From IMG/VR virus record IMGVR_UViG_3300032213_001125, positions 1 through 27,623 of that record: a stretch of DNA of 27,623 nucleotides; one strand, 5' to 3'. Positions 8,002-16,479 of the stretch are shown piece by piece (position 1 is the first letter of the stretch; the number at the start of each line of letters is the position of its first letter). The notes beneath the pieces are model-generated. The model saw only the letters and a program-made list of their open reading frames with translations. It was not told the DNA's origin and searched no databases. The DNA comes from a virus. Both the position numbers and the translations under genes were made by a program.

Positions 8002-8991
8002 TCACACCGCGTAATAAGGTATCTTTTTATTCACGCCACCAATTTGCACGATGATGTAGCCCTCTGGCACAAGCGGCAGGCTCGATGTTGCGAAAGTTGC
8101 GTTAGCGTTTGTCGTACCCGTCAGGTTCAAACTAGCCGTAGTCACGGAACCAGACGAGATAATCACATTATCAACTGTCAAATTTCCGACAGTCGAAGTT
8201 GTGCCGCCAAGTGTGAGCGTCGTGTTGCCAAGCGTCAGTGTGCTGTTAGCCAGCCCCGAATTTGGAATGGTCGCATTTATCTGCGACGGCGCGATTGAGA
8301 TCGTCGTGTTCGACGCTGCTGTAAGACGCCCCTGCGCGTCAACCGTGAAACTTCCGACGGCACTTGCATTGCCATAAACTCCTGCGGCTACAGTCGTATT
8401 AGCAAGATTAAGGGTGACATTTCCTGTCAGTGCGCCGCCACCAGACAGTCCCGTTCCAGCAAGGACATAGGTCGTATTAGGAACAATGCCCGATACTTGC
8501 CCTGCCGTGATCTGGATCGTCGCATTAGAGGCCGCAGTCAGCCGCCCTTGAGCATCGACCGTAAACGTGCCGACAGTTGATTGGTTACCGTAAGTGCCTG
8601 CCGCTACTGCCGTATTTGCCATCGCAATGCTGACATTGGCCGTGAGCTGACCGCCACCTGTCAAGCCTGTACCTGTCAAAATATTGACAGTGTTAGAGAC
8701 GGCACCGACATTTGCAGCGGTTAAAACGACAGCCCCAACCTGACCGTTGACCGAGGTCACGACATCCGTGTTGTCGATCTTCTCCCAGACGGTGCCATTA
8801 AACACCGCCCAATCACCAATCTTCCAATCAGTGATGCCATCTAGGTTGGTCGAGCCAGAGACGTTAACGACATAATAATAGCCAGTAACACCCACACCGG
8901 ACTGAAGGAACGGCGAGTTGGTGTTAGCGTTCCAAGTCCCCTGATACCGGAGACTTCCAACGGCTGCGAGCGCACTGGCTACCTTGAGCAT
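8002..8991 (-). CDS. Tail fibre-type protein with duplicated 72-residue repeat
   Basis: The 329-aa product carries the signatures of phage fibre shafts. One is a WKIGDWAVFNGTVWEKID segment at residues 56-73; another is SVNGQVGAVVLTAANVGA near residues 80-97. Two copies follow of a 57-residue unit at about residues 105-161 and 177-233, each with GTGL.GGG.LTGNV, AAG.YGN and TVDAQGRLTAASN. The C-terminus ends in a small globular strand-rich domain (EGYIIVQIGGVNKKIPYY). AGGTGAT precedes the ATG, an adequate ribosome binding site. It probably forms an elongated trimeric fibre or its distal part and takes part in host recognition. It lies four genes after the nozzle gene. Confidence 0.7.
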   Translation of the reverse strand: MLKVASALAAVGSLRYQGTWNANTNSPFLQSGVGVTGYYYVVNVSGSTNLDGITDWKIGDWAVFNGTVWEKIDNTDVVTSVNGQVGAVVLTAANVGAVSNTVNILTGTGLTGGGQLTANVSIAMANTAVAAGTYGNQSTVGTFTVDAQGRLTAASNATIQITAGQVSGIVPNTTYVLAGTGLSGGGALTGNVTLNLANTTVAAGVYGNASAVGSFTVDAQGRLTAASNTTISIAPSQINATIPNSGLANSTLTLGNTTLTLGGTTSTVGNLTVDNVIISSGSVTTASLNLTGTTNANATFATSSLPLVPEGYIIVQIGGVNKKIPYYAV

Positions 8992-8999
8992 TTATCACC

Positions 9000-9344
9000 T
9001 CAGAGGCCGTCACCTGGCACAATGTACAGAGTAGCCGTGCTGGCAGATGTAATGGCCGTAAAATAGGCATTCGGCACAAACGTAATCACTTCATCCGTAG
9101 CGGGCAGGATGTAGAGAGTGCGTGTGCTGTTAGCCCCGCCACCCGTAGGAATGACGCAATTGGCCGTCGCATCTGTGGCTGAAGCGGCAAAAGACAGCCA
9201 AGCACCAACCGTCGTGGACGAGTTGATGATGCGGTACTGATTGCCACCCAGCGTCACAGAAGAACACTGCACGGGCGTGGGCGCACTTGTAGCAGCCGTC
9301 AAAACGACTGTATTGCCTGTAACGGTAAAAGCATTAACGCCCAT
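9000..9344 (-). CDS. Small virion structural protein (114 aa)
   Basis: The product is strand-rich, with many Thr, Ala, Ser and Val residues, and begins MGVNAFTVTGNTVVLTAATS. It also contains the phrases GGNQYRIINSSTTVGAWLSF and TRTLYILPATDEVITF. This pattern (a strand, an 'APTPVQC' turn, then 'YRI.N' and a late 'T.L.I.PG.GL') is common in small phage proteins located among tail fibre genes. It may be a small beta-barrel decorating the virion or fibre. The start ATG is at 9344-9342. No enzymatic motif is visible, so function beyond 'structural' is not supported. Confidence 0.6.
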   Translation of the reverse strand: MGVNAFTVTGNTVVLTAATSAPTPVQCSSVTLGGNQYRIINSSTTVGAWLSFAASATDATANCVIPTGGGANSTRTLYILPATDEVITFVPNAYFTAITSASTATLYIVPGDGL

Positions 9345-9353
9345 GACAGCCTC

Positions 9354-9677
9354 TTAGTTGAGAGCGGCGAAAGGAGGCACCATCGGAACAATCGGAGGAT
9401 TGTTGAGCAGAGCAATCTGATTTGCGAGCTTCTGGTTGATCTCAGTCATGTCGAGCTTGTCAGAGCAAGCCGCAATGCACCAATCAGCCGTCAACGAAGC
9501 GTAAGGCTTGAAGTCAGACGGGTTCGGTGCATCAAGAGCAGCCGTGCCGTAGCAGCCGCAAGAGACTTTGCCATCGGTTGCGTCATATCGCCAATGGATT
9601 GTCTTCACAACGTCGGTCAGGCCGTCTTCAGCCTTGGCAACGTCAAACTGCGGGAAGGACCATGTGTAGGTTGTCAT
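9354..9677 (-). CDS. Conserved small phage protein, DUF7936-like (107 aa)
   Basis: The product begins MTTYTWSFPQFDVAKAEDGL followed by TDVVKTIHWRYDATDG, a pattern I associate with a small phage family annotated as DUF7936. It ends in a helix (MTEINQKLANQIALL) and a Pro-rich tail (NPPIVPMVPPF). Four cysteines are present, in CGCYG and in WCIAAC. The start overlaps the stop of the fibre gene as TAATG. Its fixed place next to a fibre gene suggests a fibre-associated or chaperone role, but this is inference; the family has no established function. Confidence 0.65.
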   Translation of the reverse strand: MTTYTWSFPQFDVAKAEDGLTDVVKTIHWRYDATDGKVSCGCYGTAALDAPNPSDFKPYASLTADWCIAACSDKLDMTEINQKLANQIALLNNPPIVPMVPPFAALN

Positions 9678-11071
9678 TATGCTTTCTCCAATGTTGCAAT
9701 ACGCGCTTTCGCGGCGTCAAGTTCGGCTTTGAGTTCTTGGATAGCGGCGACAAGGTGGACCACGATCTTGCTGTAGTCTACGCCCTGATGACGGGGGTTG
9801 CCGTCCTCATCTACCGCGTCCTTTTCGCCTGTGACGGCGTGTGGAATGACTTCTTGCAATTCGTGTGCAATGAAACCTTCGCCATCGCTGTTGTCTGCGT
9901 TCCATTTGTAGGTAACAGGTTTCAGAGCAGAGACAGTTGCCAAGCCTGTAGTCACGGGCTGAACATCGTATTTCAGTCGGTAGTCCGACAAAGTTGAGTA
10001 AGTTGTGGCAGAGCCGTTTGTGCTAATACTTCCTACAGTTCCGTTTGGATTGTAGAAAATGCCGACATATGAAGTAGTTGTTACGCCACTACGGCTGTGC
10101 ATTTCGTAATTGTTAGTAGCTTTATAAAACGATGCACCGTTGTTACCAGAATTAGATGGATCAGCCGTTACACCAAACAGAAAATTACCGCTGGTGTCGA
10201 TGCGGGCGCGTTCGGCGTTGTTGGTCCCAAAAGTAAGGCCAAAGTTACCTTCAACCATGTTAACGATGTTGTTGCCATCCCAAAACCCAAGATAAGCAAT
10301 TCGCGTTCCCGATGAGTTAAAAACACCAGTGAAACCGCTATTTGTGGTCGTTCCACCATTTGCGACAAAGTTGTTAAATGCGTTGGTAGTTGTATTTTGT
10401 TTTAGGCTGCCCGCCGCGATATTTCCACTGACATCAAGTTTCTCAGTAGGCGAACTCGTCCCAATCCCGACATTCCCGGAGGCGTTGATACGCATGCGCT
10501 CGGTGGCAGAAGCAGTATTTGCAAAAGTAATTATGCCCGTGTTTTCAGTTGTAATGCGCCCTTGCTCACCACTTGTTGCGTTGCCCATGAACAAATATGA
10601 GGCATTTGTGCCGCTGCCACGCGCATAGAAAGAACCAAAACCAGCCGTGCCAGTGGAATACAAAATGTTGTTTGCAGACGATACTTCCAACCTACCCGCT
10701 GGCGAAGCCGTGCCAATTCCAACATTCTGAGACGTATCAATAGTCATGGCAGTCGTCGTGCCATTGCTCTGGAACGTCAGGTTTCCGTCAGCGCGAACCG
10801 TAGCCGAATTGGTCGTCGTGGCATTAACAGTCGTGATATTCCCAGTCGTGGCCGTAACGGTCGAGAAGCGCCCCGTAGAAGAGGTCGTGGCACCAATCGT
10901 CGTGCCGTCAATCGTACCGCCAGTGATAACCACGTTAGACAGGGCATTCGTGCCATTGCCAATGCCGTTGATGCCGTCTCGAAGAGTAGTTAGGTCACTA
11001 TCAAGATTGGCAAGCGGGATAGCCGCCGTCGCATTAGCGAACGTATAGGGGAGAGAGATCGGCAAAGGCAT
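9677..11071 (-). CDS. Tail fibre/spike with C-terminal S74 intramolecular chaperone
   Basis: The N-terminal part is a low-complexity, Thr/Asn/Gly-rich shaft. Two head-type repeats of the form NVGIGT.SP...L.V occur at about residues 116-130 and 200-214. The C-terminal ~105 residues match the peptidase S74 intramolecular chaperone domain. They contain TLSDYRLKYDV with Ser362 and Lys367 forming the catalytic dyad, then GEGFIAHELQEVIPHAV and a terminal helix that starts VVHLVAAIQELKAEL. In this family the chaperone trimerises, guides beta-helix folding and then cuts itself off just before the serine, leaving the mature fibre. The gene overlaps its neighbours by one base on both sides, and probably encodes the host-binding fibre. 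Confidence 0.88.
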   Translation of the reverse strand: MPLPISLPYTFANATAAIPLANLDSDLTTLRDGINGIGNGTNALSNVVITGGTIDGTTIGATTSSTGRFSTVTATTGNITTVNATTTNSATVRADGNLTFQSNGTTTAMTIDTSQNVGIGTASPAGRLEVSSANNILYSTGTAGFGSFYARGSGTNASYLFMGNATSGEQGRITTENTGIITFANTASATERMRINASGNVGIGTSSPTEKLDVSGNIAAGSLKQNTTTNAFNNFVANGGTTTNSGFTGVFNSSGTRIAYLGFWDGNNIVNMVEGNFGLTFGTNNAERARIDTSGNFLFGVTADPSNSGNNGASFYKATNNYEMHSRSGVTTTSYVGIFYNPNGTVGSISTNGSATTYSTLSDYRLKYDVQPVTTGLATVSALKPVTYKWNADNSDGEGFIAHELQEVIPHAVTGEKDAVDEDGNPRHQGVDYSKIVVHLVAAIQELKAELDAAKARIATLEKA

Positions 11072-13287
11072 TAGAACCTCACTCTAAGTTCATGTTCGGT
11101 TTCGAACGTGTTGTAGGTCATTCCAGGTGATGTGGATGTTACTGTAAGACCAAGATATTTGCCATATTGCTGAGCATCGCTCTTATACAGCACATAGCCA
11201 TTACTGTAGGTCCACGGGATCGTTTGCAGCGCGTTGTTCTGCCAAGGTATCGTAGAACCAAGGTTGTTGTACCAAGTGACAAAGTTGGTCAGTGAGTATA
11301 CAGGGCTTGTATTGCTTTCACTGTCCACAGTCACATTAAGCGTACCGCCCAGCGTCAGCGTCGCCTCAATCCCAAACTTGAGCGCCTGCTTGGTACGGAT
11401 CGTATCGCCCAAGGGCCACAAAGCCGTGCTGAGATTGGTGCTAATGTTTGAAGTGCTGTTTGAATACAGCCGAGCCAGATTTGTACCATTGGTCGAGTAC
11501 ATAAAGACGCCGCCAGCCGTTGCCACAGAGGACACCAACTTGGTCGTACCTTGGCTACTCAAGAACCATTTCTTGTCGAAAAAGACAGCCTGAACAGGCC
11601 GGAGACCTGTATCTGGATCGTTGTAATAGAAGTTGAATGCCGCGCAGAGAATGTTGTTCAACAAGACCTGACCACCCGATACCGGATAGGTAAAGTCGAT
11701 GTTAGGAAAGATGCCGTCCAAAGCATCAGACAGCTTGCTCGTCGTGGCACCAACTAGCGCATAAACCCCGTAGTCGTTCAAAAACAGAAGCGACCGAAAG
11801 TACGGGAAGATCGTATTGATGCGCCGAGAACCCACAGAAGCCGACACGTTCGTATTCGTGAACAAGGTCGAACCCGTACTGGTCACTCGAACGTCTGAGA
11901 ACACGTTGATGCTGTTCTCGCCAAACACGTACAAGAAGTTGTTGGCTGAGATGATAGCGTCAATCGTGCTGTGTAGCGTGTCATCAGACAGGTTGATATT
12001 GCCTGCCGAGACGCTGGTAAAATCGTTGTAAGTGCCTGCCGCTGAATAGAAAACAGTTCTGCCTTGAGCAACCCACAAACGCCCTTGGAATGTTGCAAGG
12101 TCTACGTTTGGGTCAATCGAAGCAAAAGCCAAAGCCGCAGCGCCGTTGCCTCCACCACCGCTAAAAGCAACAGTCGGATTGCTGGTGTAGTTATTGCCTG
12201 GATTTGTCACTACGACCTGAGTAACTACGCCACCGTTAACGATAGCCGTCGCCGCAGCGTTACTGCCCCCGCCGCCGGAAATAGTGACGTTAGGCGCAGT
12301 TGCATAGCCAGAGCCGCCATTTGTTACGACTATGCCGACAGTTCCTTTTCTGAAAGTCAGCAAGCCAGCAACAGCCGTCGCATTCGCACCACCACCACCT
12401 GAAATGGTGACAGTCGGAGCCGAGGTATAGCCGCTGCCAGCTTCAGTGATCGTAATGGCCGTGACAGAGCCAGAACCGAGCTTGGCCGTCGCTGCCGCAC
12501 TAGCGCCGCCACCACCAGTAATCGTGACATTAGGCACCGCCGTATAAGCAGAGCCAGGATTGGTCACGCTGATAACGACTACATTACCGCTCTGAATGGT
12601 CGCAACGGCTTGAGCCTGAACACCAAACTGGCTGGTAGGAGGTTCAATCGTAATTGTCGGCACAGACGTATAGCCAGAGCCGACGTTCGTAATTTCGACG
12701 CCAGTAATAGTGCCAGCCGCATTAGAGATCGAAGCAATAGCTTGTGCTTGCAAGCCATTTGCCTCGTTTGGCGCACTAATTGTCACTTGCGGAACACTGG
12801 TGTAGCCCGTGCCGCCATTGGTAATGCCGAGAGAGCCAACCGAGCCAATGCTCAAAAGGTTTGTGCCGTCCCATGAATAAAGCCCGTTGTTCGGGTCTAA
12901 GATCATGGTGCGGTCGTTCTTCCATTGCTTAGCGCGAACGCCAGAAGCAGAGAACTTGCCAACCGCAGACACGTTACCAAAAGTACCAGCGTCTATATTG
13001 TAGTATTGAGATTGACCGTTATCTTCAAACCCAAGAATGTAATCATCATTGTTCAGGTTGACGCTGGTGAACTGATTGACATTGTTGGAGAAAGTAACCG
13101 CGTTGCCGCTAATCGTTACATTGCTAAAGTTCGGAATGACTTTGATGTTACCGCTGCCAATAGGCTGCAAGTTCTCAAGCCAAGCAAACTCGTCTTCGCC
13201 AATAGCCGTGCGATTAGCTCTAGTGTTAATACCCCTGAAGGTCTTAACAACCGTGTAATTCTTTTTCTGTTCAGGTGATGCTGCCAT
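11071..13287 (-). CDS. Tail nozzle/tubular protein B-like, with six inserted repeats
   Basis: The 738-aa length, the position directly after the adaptor gene and the opening (VVKTFRGINTRANRTAIG, EFAWLENLQPIGSG) fit the large nozzle proteins of short-tailed phages (T7 gp12 type). The body from residue 390 has propeller-like strands (FQGRLWVAQGRTVFYSA, FLNDYGVYALVGA, FFDKKWFLSS). Residues 153-390 hold six consecutive repeats of about 40 residues with the core I.VTN.GSGYTS.P.VTISGGGG, inserted between the N-terminal part and the propeller. The insert probably decorates the outside of the tail. The start ATG lies just 3 nt after the adaptor stop. The nozzle identity is inferred from synteny and length. 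Confidence 0.7.
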   Translation of the reverse strand: MAASPEQKKNYTVVKTFRGINTRANRTAIGEDEFAWLENLQPIGSGNIKVIPNFSNVTISGNAVTFSNNVNQFTSVNLNNDDYILGFEDNGQSQYYNIDAGTFGNVSAVGKFSASGVRAKQWKNDRTMILDPNNGLYSWDGTNLLSIGSVGSLGITNGGTGYTSVPQVTISAPNEANGLQAQAIASISNAAGTITGVEITNVGSGYTSVPTITIEPPTSQFGVQAQAVATIQSGNVVVISVTNPGSAYTAVPNVTITGGGGASAAATAKLGSGSVTAITITEAGSGYTSAPTVTISGGGGANATAVAGLLTFRKGTVGIVVTNGGSGYATAPNVTISGGGGSNAAATAIVNGGVVTQVVVTNPGNNYTSNPTVAFSGGGGNGAAALAFASIDPNVDLATFQGRLWVAQGRTVFYSAAGTYNDFTSVSAGNINLSDDTLHSTIDAIISANNFLYVFGENSINVFSDVRVTSTGSTLFTNTNVSASVGSRRINTIFPYFRSLLFLNDYGVYALVGATTSKLSDALDGIFPNIDFTYPVSGGQVLLNNILCAAFNFYYNDPDTGLRPVQAVFFDKKWFLSSQGTTKLVSSVATAGGVFMYSTNGTNLARLYSNSTSNISTNLSTALWPLGDTIRTKQALKFGIEATLTLGGTLNVTVDSESNTSPVYSLTNFVTWYNNLGSTIPWQNNALQTIPWTYSNGYVLYKSDAQQYGKYLGLTVTSTSPGMTYNTFETEHELRVRF
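12118..12831 (-). repeat. Six in-frame protein repeats coding for about 40 residues each
   Basis: The coding sequence for residues 153-390 of the nozzle-like protein contains six tandem units of 36 to 44 codons. Each has a strand, then N.GSGYTS.P, a strand ending in TISGGGG or a variant, and an Ala/Thr-rich strand. Units 1 and 2 replace the GGGG with longer SAPNEAN-type and EPPTSQF-type loops. Units 3 to 5 are the most similar. The DNA is diverged enough that it is not a perfect tandem repeat. Confidence 0.85.
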
Positions 13288-13290
13288 GAC

Positions 13291-13926
13291 TTAGTACGGC
13301 CTTGAATAAGGGTCCGGCATACGTCGTGTGAACGTAGACGCAATAAGGTTCTGCGTCTGTTGCATATATTGCTGACGGAAGATTTCAGCCTCGCCATAGC
13401 TCTGTTCTTTGAACTTGGCCTGGTATGCCGCGTAGTAAGGAACAGGTGTGGTCCAAAGTTCTGGCAACTCATCGACATCAGACAGGCTGACCAAATCGAC
13501 TGGGTTTACGACCGTGTCGAGTTCGATGACATAAGTCTCGTCAGGCACAGGGCCGACATAGAACTTGCGAGTGCCATAAAGCGAAAAGGCAACCGGCTGG
13601 CCTGTATAGTTCTGCCAGAACCGAAGTTGAGCGTTGAACTGCGTCCAAGGCAGATAACGCATAGGGATGCGCGTATTGCCCCAATTTACGTTGATGGTCA
13701 AAATGTCCATCGTGCGCTCGCCATCTGGCAAGCTGCTAAAGTCATAAGCCTCTTGATTGAGAACGACCGCGCTGATCTGAACTTTACGATTGCATCCCGT
13801 GTCGCGCGTGATCCGCTTGCGAGCTACATTGATGTCGTAGGTCAACTCTTGGTCTGTCCAAAAGTTTGCATTGGCGTCATGCAGGATGCGCCGCGTCACA
13901 GTCAGGTAATCTTGCAATGTTGTCAC
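13291..13926 (-). CDS. Head-tail adaptor / tail tubular protein A-like (211 aa)
   Basis: The product begins MTTLQDYLTVTRRILHDANA and continues with WTDQELTYDINVARKRITRD. This is a helical start typical of podovirus adaptor proteins (T7 gp11, P22 gp4 type) that sit between portal and nozzle. The middle has strands with FYVGPVPDETYVIEL, and the C-terminus is helical and Gln/Arg-rich. A length of about 210 aa and a location immediately before the nozzle gene support the call. The start is GTG at 13926-13924 with only a weak upstream purine stretch, so the precise start is less sure. Function is assigned from context and general pattern, not from a search. Confidence 0.7.
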   Translation of the reverse strand: MTTLQDYLTVTRRILHDANANFWTDQELTYDINVARKRITRDTGCNRKVQISAVVLNQEAYDFSSLPDGERTMDILTINVNWGNTRIPMRYLPWTQFNAQLRFWQNYTGQPVAFSLYGTRKFYVGPVPDETYVIELDTVVNPVDLVSLSDVDELPELWTTPVPYYAAYQAKFKEQSYGEAEIFRQQYMQQTQNLIASTFTRRMPDPYSRPY

Positions 13927-13931
13927 GTTGT

Positions 13932-14017
13932 TACCACATCCTTTGAAACTTTCCCCCTCCCTACCGCGACGCAGGGAGGGGTACTCATCCTACCACCGGG
14001 GATGTAGTGATGTGGTA
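13932..14017 (-). terminator. Nested hairpins between capsid and tail genes, possible terminator or processing site
   Basis: An inner perfect 9-bp stem (13954-13962 with 13973-13981, C/T-rich against A/G-rich arm, 10-nt loop) sits inside an outer perfect 9-bp stem (13932-13940 with 14009-14017). A 7-bp alternative stem (13990-13996 with 14012-14018) competes with the outer one. No T-run follows on either strand, so it is not a classical rho-independent terminator. It fills the only sizeable gap (111 nt) between the capsid-side and tail-side genes, where T7-like phages often have a partial terminator. Confidence 0.5.
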
Positions 14018-14037
14018 GCTCGAAAACACGAACAACC

Positions 14038-14484
14038 TTAGAACGTCACCACATCGCCATAAACGGAGATGAACGCCTGTGCATTAGCAACATTCGCCGT
14101 GACATTTACGAACAGCGTGTTCGCAGTGTAGAGGGTCTTAGCTGTATCAGTGTTCAGCGTAAGGTCTACAAAGCTAGTCGTGTTCGTCAGGTTGGTGAGC
14201 GTTGTCGTGTTGGCGACAAGGTTCGCACCATCGCTGGTCGTGCCAACCGTCACGTTAGCCGTAGCTGCGCTGGGAGCAGAACCCCCAGCACTATTCGACA
14301 GATTGTACACGGTGATCTGACGGATGATGTATTCCGTCGTACCACCTGTGCCACCACCGAGAATAGGCAAAGCCACTACCGCATTGCCGGTAGCACTCAG
14401 ACGAAACGGGCTCGTAATGTAAGCGAGACGCTTACGACCGAAGCCGTCCTGTGTTTCTGCACCTACGCGGTTTGGGTTAGCCAT
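14038..14484 (-). CDS. Virion structural protein, candidate decoration protein (148 aa)
   Basis: The product opens with a polar segment (NPNRVGAETQDGFGRKRLAY) and continues as a Thr/Asn/Ala/Val-rich strand protein (EYIIRQITVYNLSN, VDLTLNTDTAKTLYTANTL). The composition is that of small beta-sandwich phage proteins. It lies two genes after the major capsid gene and just before the adaptor, a usual place for capsid decoration or head-completion proteins. The ribosome binding site GGAGG is 6 nt from the ATG, which suggests strong expression as expected for a major virion component. The decoration role is inference. Confidence 0.55.
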   Translation of the reverse strand: MANPNRVGAETQDGFGRKRLAYITSPFRLSATGNAVVALPILGGGTGGTTEYIIRQITVYNLSNSAGGSAPSAATANVTVGTTSDGANLVANTTTLTNLTNTTSFVDLTLNTDTAKTLYTANTLFVNVTANVANAQAFISVYGDVVTF

Positions 14485-14495
14485 GACTGACCTCC

Positions 14496-14855
14496 TTACG
14501 CGGTTGCGTACGAGGACTGCGTAGCCGCCTGACCGCCGTTGACGGTGTAGAGGTTTACAGTCTGGGTGCCTGTCGTGGCATTGGCGCGCACGTTATAGCC
14601 GTCCGAGAACAGAGTGCCGCCGACATTGGCTGCAATCAGCGTGGACCAGCTATTGTTGTTCGAACCAATGTTCAGTTCGATGGTGACGTTAGCTGTGGGC
14701 GGGTACAGATACAAACCAGCCGGAATGTACTGCGAGCTACCCATAGCCGTGGCATTGCCAGCACCAACCGAAGACACCGTGACCGTCTGAAGATAGGCCG
14801 AAGGCGTGTTCGTGTTCGTATTGGCGACGAGGATTTTATTGAGAGCAAGTGCCAT
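14496..14855 (-). CDS. Virion structural protein, candidate decoration protein (119 aa)
   Basis: This small strand-rich protein begins MALALNKILVANTNTNTPSA and contains QYIPAGLYLYPPTANVTIEL and NLYTVNGGQAATQSSY. It is low in charge and rich in Asn, Thr, Ala and Val. It follows the major capsid gene at a distance of 12 nt with a good AAGGAG ribosome binding site, so it is probably produced in quantity. A small capsid-cementing or head protein would fit. Its style resembles the neighbour at 14038-14484, so the two could be related or act together, but the similarity is only in composition. Confidence 0.55.
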   Translation of the reverse strand: MALALNKILVANTNTNTPSAYLQTVTVSSVGAGNATAMGSSQYIPAGLYLYPPTANVTIELNIGSNNNSWSTLIAANVGGTLFSDGYNVRANATTGTQTVNLYTVNGGQAATQSSYATA

Positions 14856-14867
14856 TGGGCTTTCTCC

Positions 14868-15878
14868 TTACAGCGACAGGGAGTTGTAGCCCGTGACCTT
14901 CGTCATGGCCTTCGGCTTGGTGTTGACGAGTTCTGCAATCGTCAGAACAGCGCCGACATAGCCAATCTGCCAGTTCGGAAGGGTGCTTTCAAAGCCCGTG
15001 AAGACGAACTGACCCTGTTCATGAATGTACAGGCTCATGTAGTTCGAGTTCAGGAGGTACAGAGTACCTTCAGGGCAATACGGGTCTGGGTAAATCGGAA
15101 CACCAGCAACCATGAGAGCGCGGAACGCAGCCTGTGGGCCGTTTGCGTCGCCATCAAAGCCCGAACCAGGCGTGATGACATACTGTTCCTGACCGACATA
15201 ATCCTGTGCGAGGAGCGTCCAAGTACCGAAGCCGCAGACGCCATAGGTCGGCACTTCTGCCGAGTTCTTGACGGTGCCGCTGATGTACTGAAGGACGTTC
15301 TGACGGGTCGGGTTAACCGAGCCAGCCGCATACTGAGTGGATTTCCACCAAGTAGAGGTCGTGCGGTTGATGTTGCCATAGGTCGGCACAGACACGCCAT
15401 TGTCAACAGCGGCGGGCAGACCCGTGAACTGTTGAGAGTTGGTCGTGTTGTTGTACAGCGAATAGGCCATCGCATCCATCATCACGTTGGTCGCATCGTT
15501 CATGCGAGCCTCAATGAGCGGGATGATTGCGTGATCCTGCTGAACAGCGCCTTCCATGCCGAGGAACGGCACAGGGGCAATCATGAGCTTCAGGTTGAAC
15601 TCAGCATTGTAAGAACCCTGCTGGACTGACGGCTGAGAGAACGAGCCGCTGTAATCAGACCACTGAGCGTTTACAAACTGGGCACCCTGAACAGGAACCG
15701 TGACGGACGAGACACCGCCCGTTGCGGTCTGCGAGTTGGCAATCAACGCAGCCATAAGCGGGGTGGAGTTGTAAATCTGCACCACCATCTTAGGAATGAA
15801 CGCACGACGCGTAACGTACGTAAGTTCATTGTACTGCGAAGTGCCAGATGCGGGGACAATACCACCACCGATAGGCAT
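14868..15878 (-). CDS. Major capsid protein
   Basis: The 336-aa product fits a podovirus major capsid protein. It has an N-terminal arm with YVTRRAFIPKMVVQIYNSTP, an extended loop region rich in Gln/Ser/Gly (VPVQGAQFVNAQW) and a long central helix (IIPLIEARMNDATNVMMDAM). Then come a conserved-looking TGLPAAVDNG...YGNINRTTSTWW block and a C-terminal strand-rich half that includes LYLLNSNYMSLYIHEQGQF. Such architecture is typical of HK97-fold coat proteins, which build the icosahedral shell. The upstream gene is a scaffold-like protein and the downstream genes are small virion proteins, the expected order. A clear AAGAGG ribosome binding site precedes the ATG. There is no sign of an N-terminal protease domain. 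Confidence 0.85.
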   Translation of the reverse strand: MPIGGGIVPASGTSQYNELTYVTRRAFIPKMVVQIYNSTPLMAALIANSQTATGGVSSVTVPVQGAQFVNAQWSDYSGSFSQPSVQQGSYNAEFNLKLMIAPVPFLGMEGAVQQDHAIIPLIEARMNDATNVMMDAMAYSLYNNTTNSQQFTGLPAAVDNGVSVPTYGNINRTTSTWWKSTQYAAGSVNPTRQNVLQYISGTVKNSAEVPTYGVCGFGTWTLLAQDYVGQEQYVITPGSGFDGDANGPQAAFRALMVAGVPIYPDPYCPEGTLYLLNSNYMSLYIHEQGQFVFTGFESTLPNWQIGYVGAVLTIAELVNTKPKAMTKVTGYNSLSL

Positions 15879-15916
15879 TTCTTACCTCTTACTGTTTACA
15901 TCCCCACCTAAACTTA

Positions 15917-16459
15917 TCAAAAACCAATCGGACGCGGGTTTTTCCGCAAGTCATTCAAGGCTTTTGACGCTTCATCACGCGCTGCTGCTGCTGGGTTTTT
16001 CCAGTATTTTGACAGCGTATCGCGAGCTGTCTCGTCCATGACATTTGCCTTGAACGTAGCGACTGAAGTCGGCCTTGCGGCTTGGTTCATCCACTCAAAA
16101 TAATCAGCGGCGGTTTCGTGATTTTGAATGCCCTTTTCGAGCATGATCTTTTCAATGGCAGCAACGTCATCATCTGAACGCGCTTTGCCCTTGGAAATAA
16201 GAGCGCGACGGCGGCGTTCGAGTTCTTCGACCGCTTCCTTTTCGCGCAATTTTGCTTCGAGCCGGTCGAGCTTTTCGTCTCTTTCGGCTAAACGCTGATC
16301 GACTTGTTCCTCAATTTCGAGGCTGTCGATGGTCATGTTCGGACGAACTTGCTTGGCGAGCTTCAATACCGATTTACGGGTATTGGGGTTCTCTGCCAAC
16401 TCTCGCATGAGAGCGGCCAGTTCGTCGCGGGCTTCAGGTGACAAGTCTTCTAACGACAT
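15917..16459 (-). CDS. Scaffolding-like coiled-coil protein (180 aa)
   Basis: The protein is strongly charged and helical, with a long coiled-coil candidate at about residues 45-90 (EIEEQVDQRLAERDEKLDRL onwards). A C-terminal helix with Lys/Arg/Asn follows. Capsid scaffolding proteins, which guide shell assembly and then leave, are short-lived helical rods with basic C-termini and lie immediately upstream of the major capsid gene; this gene fits on both counts. No protease motif is seen. At 180 aa it is shorter than the ~300-aa scaffolds of T7-like phages. The assignment is from context and composition. Confidence 0.65.
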   Translation of the reverse strand: MSLEDLSPEARDELAALMRELAENPNTRKSVLKLAKQVRPNMTIDSLEIEEQVDQRLAERDEKLDRLEAKLREKEAVEELERRRRALISKGKARSDDDVAAIEKIMLEKGIQNHETAADYFEWMNQAARPTSVATFKANVMDETARDTLSKYWKNPAAAARDEASKALNDLRKNPRPIGF

Positions 16460-16479
16460 CTTGCATCCCCTATGTCGGT

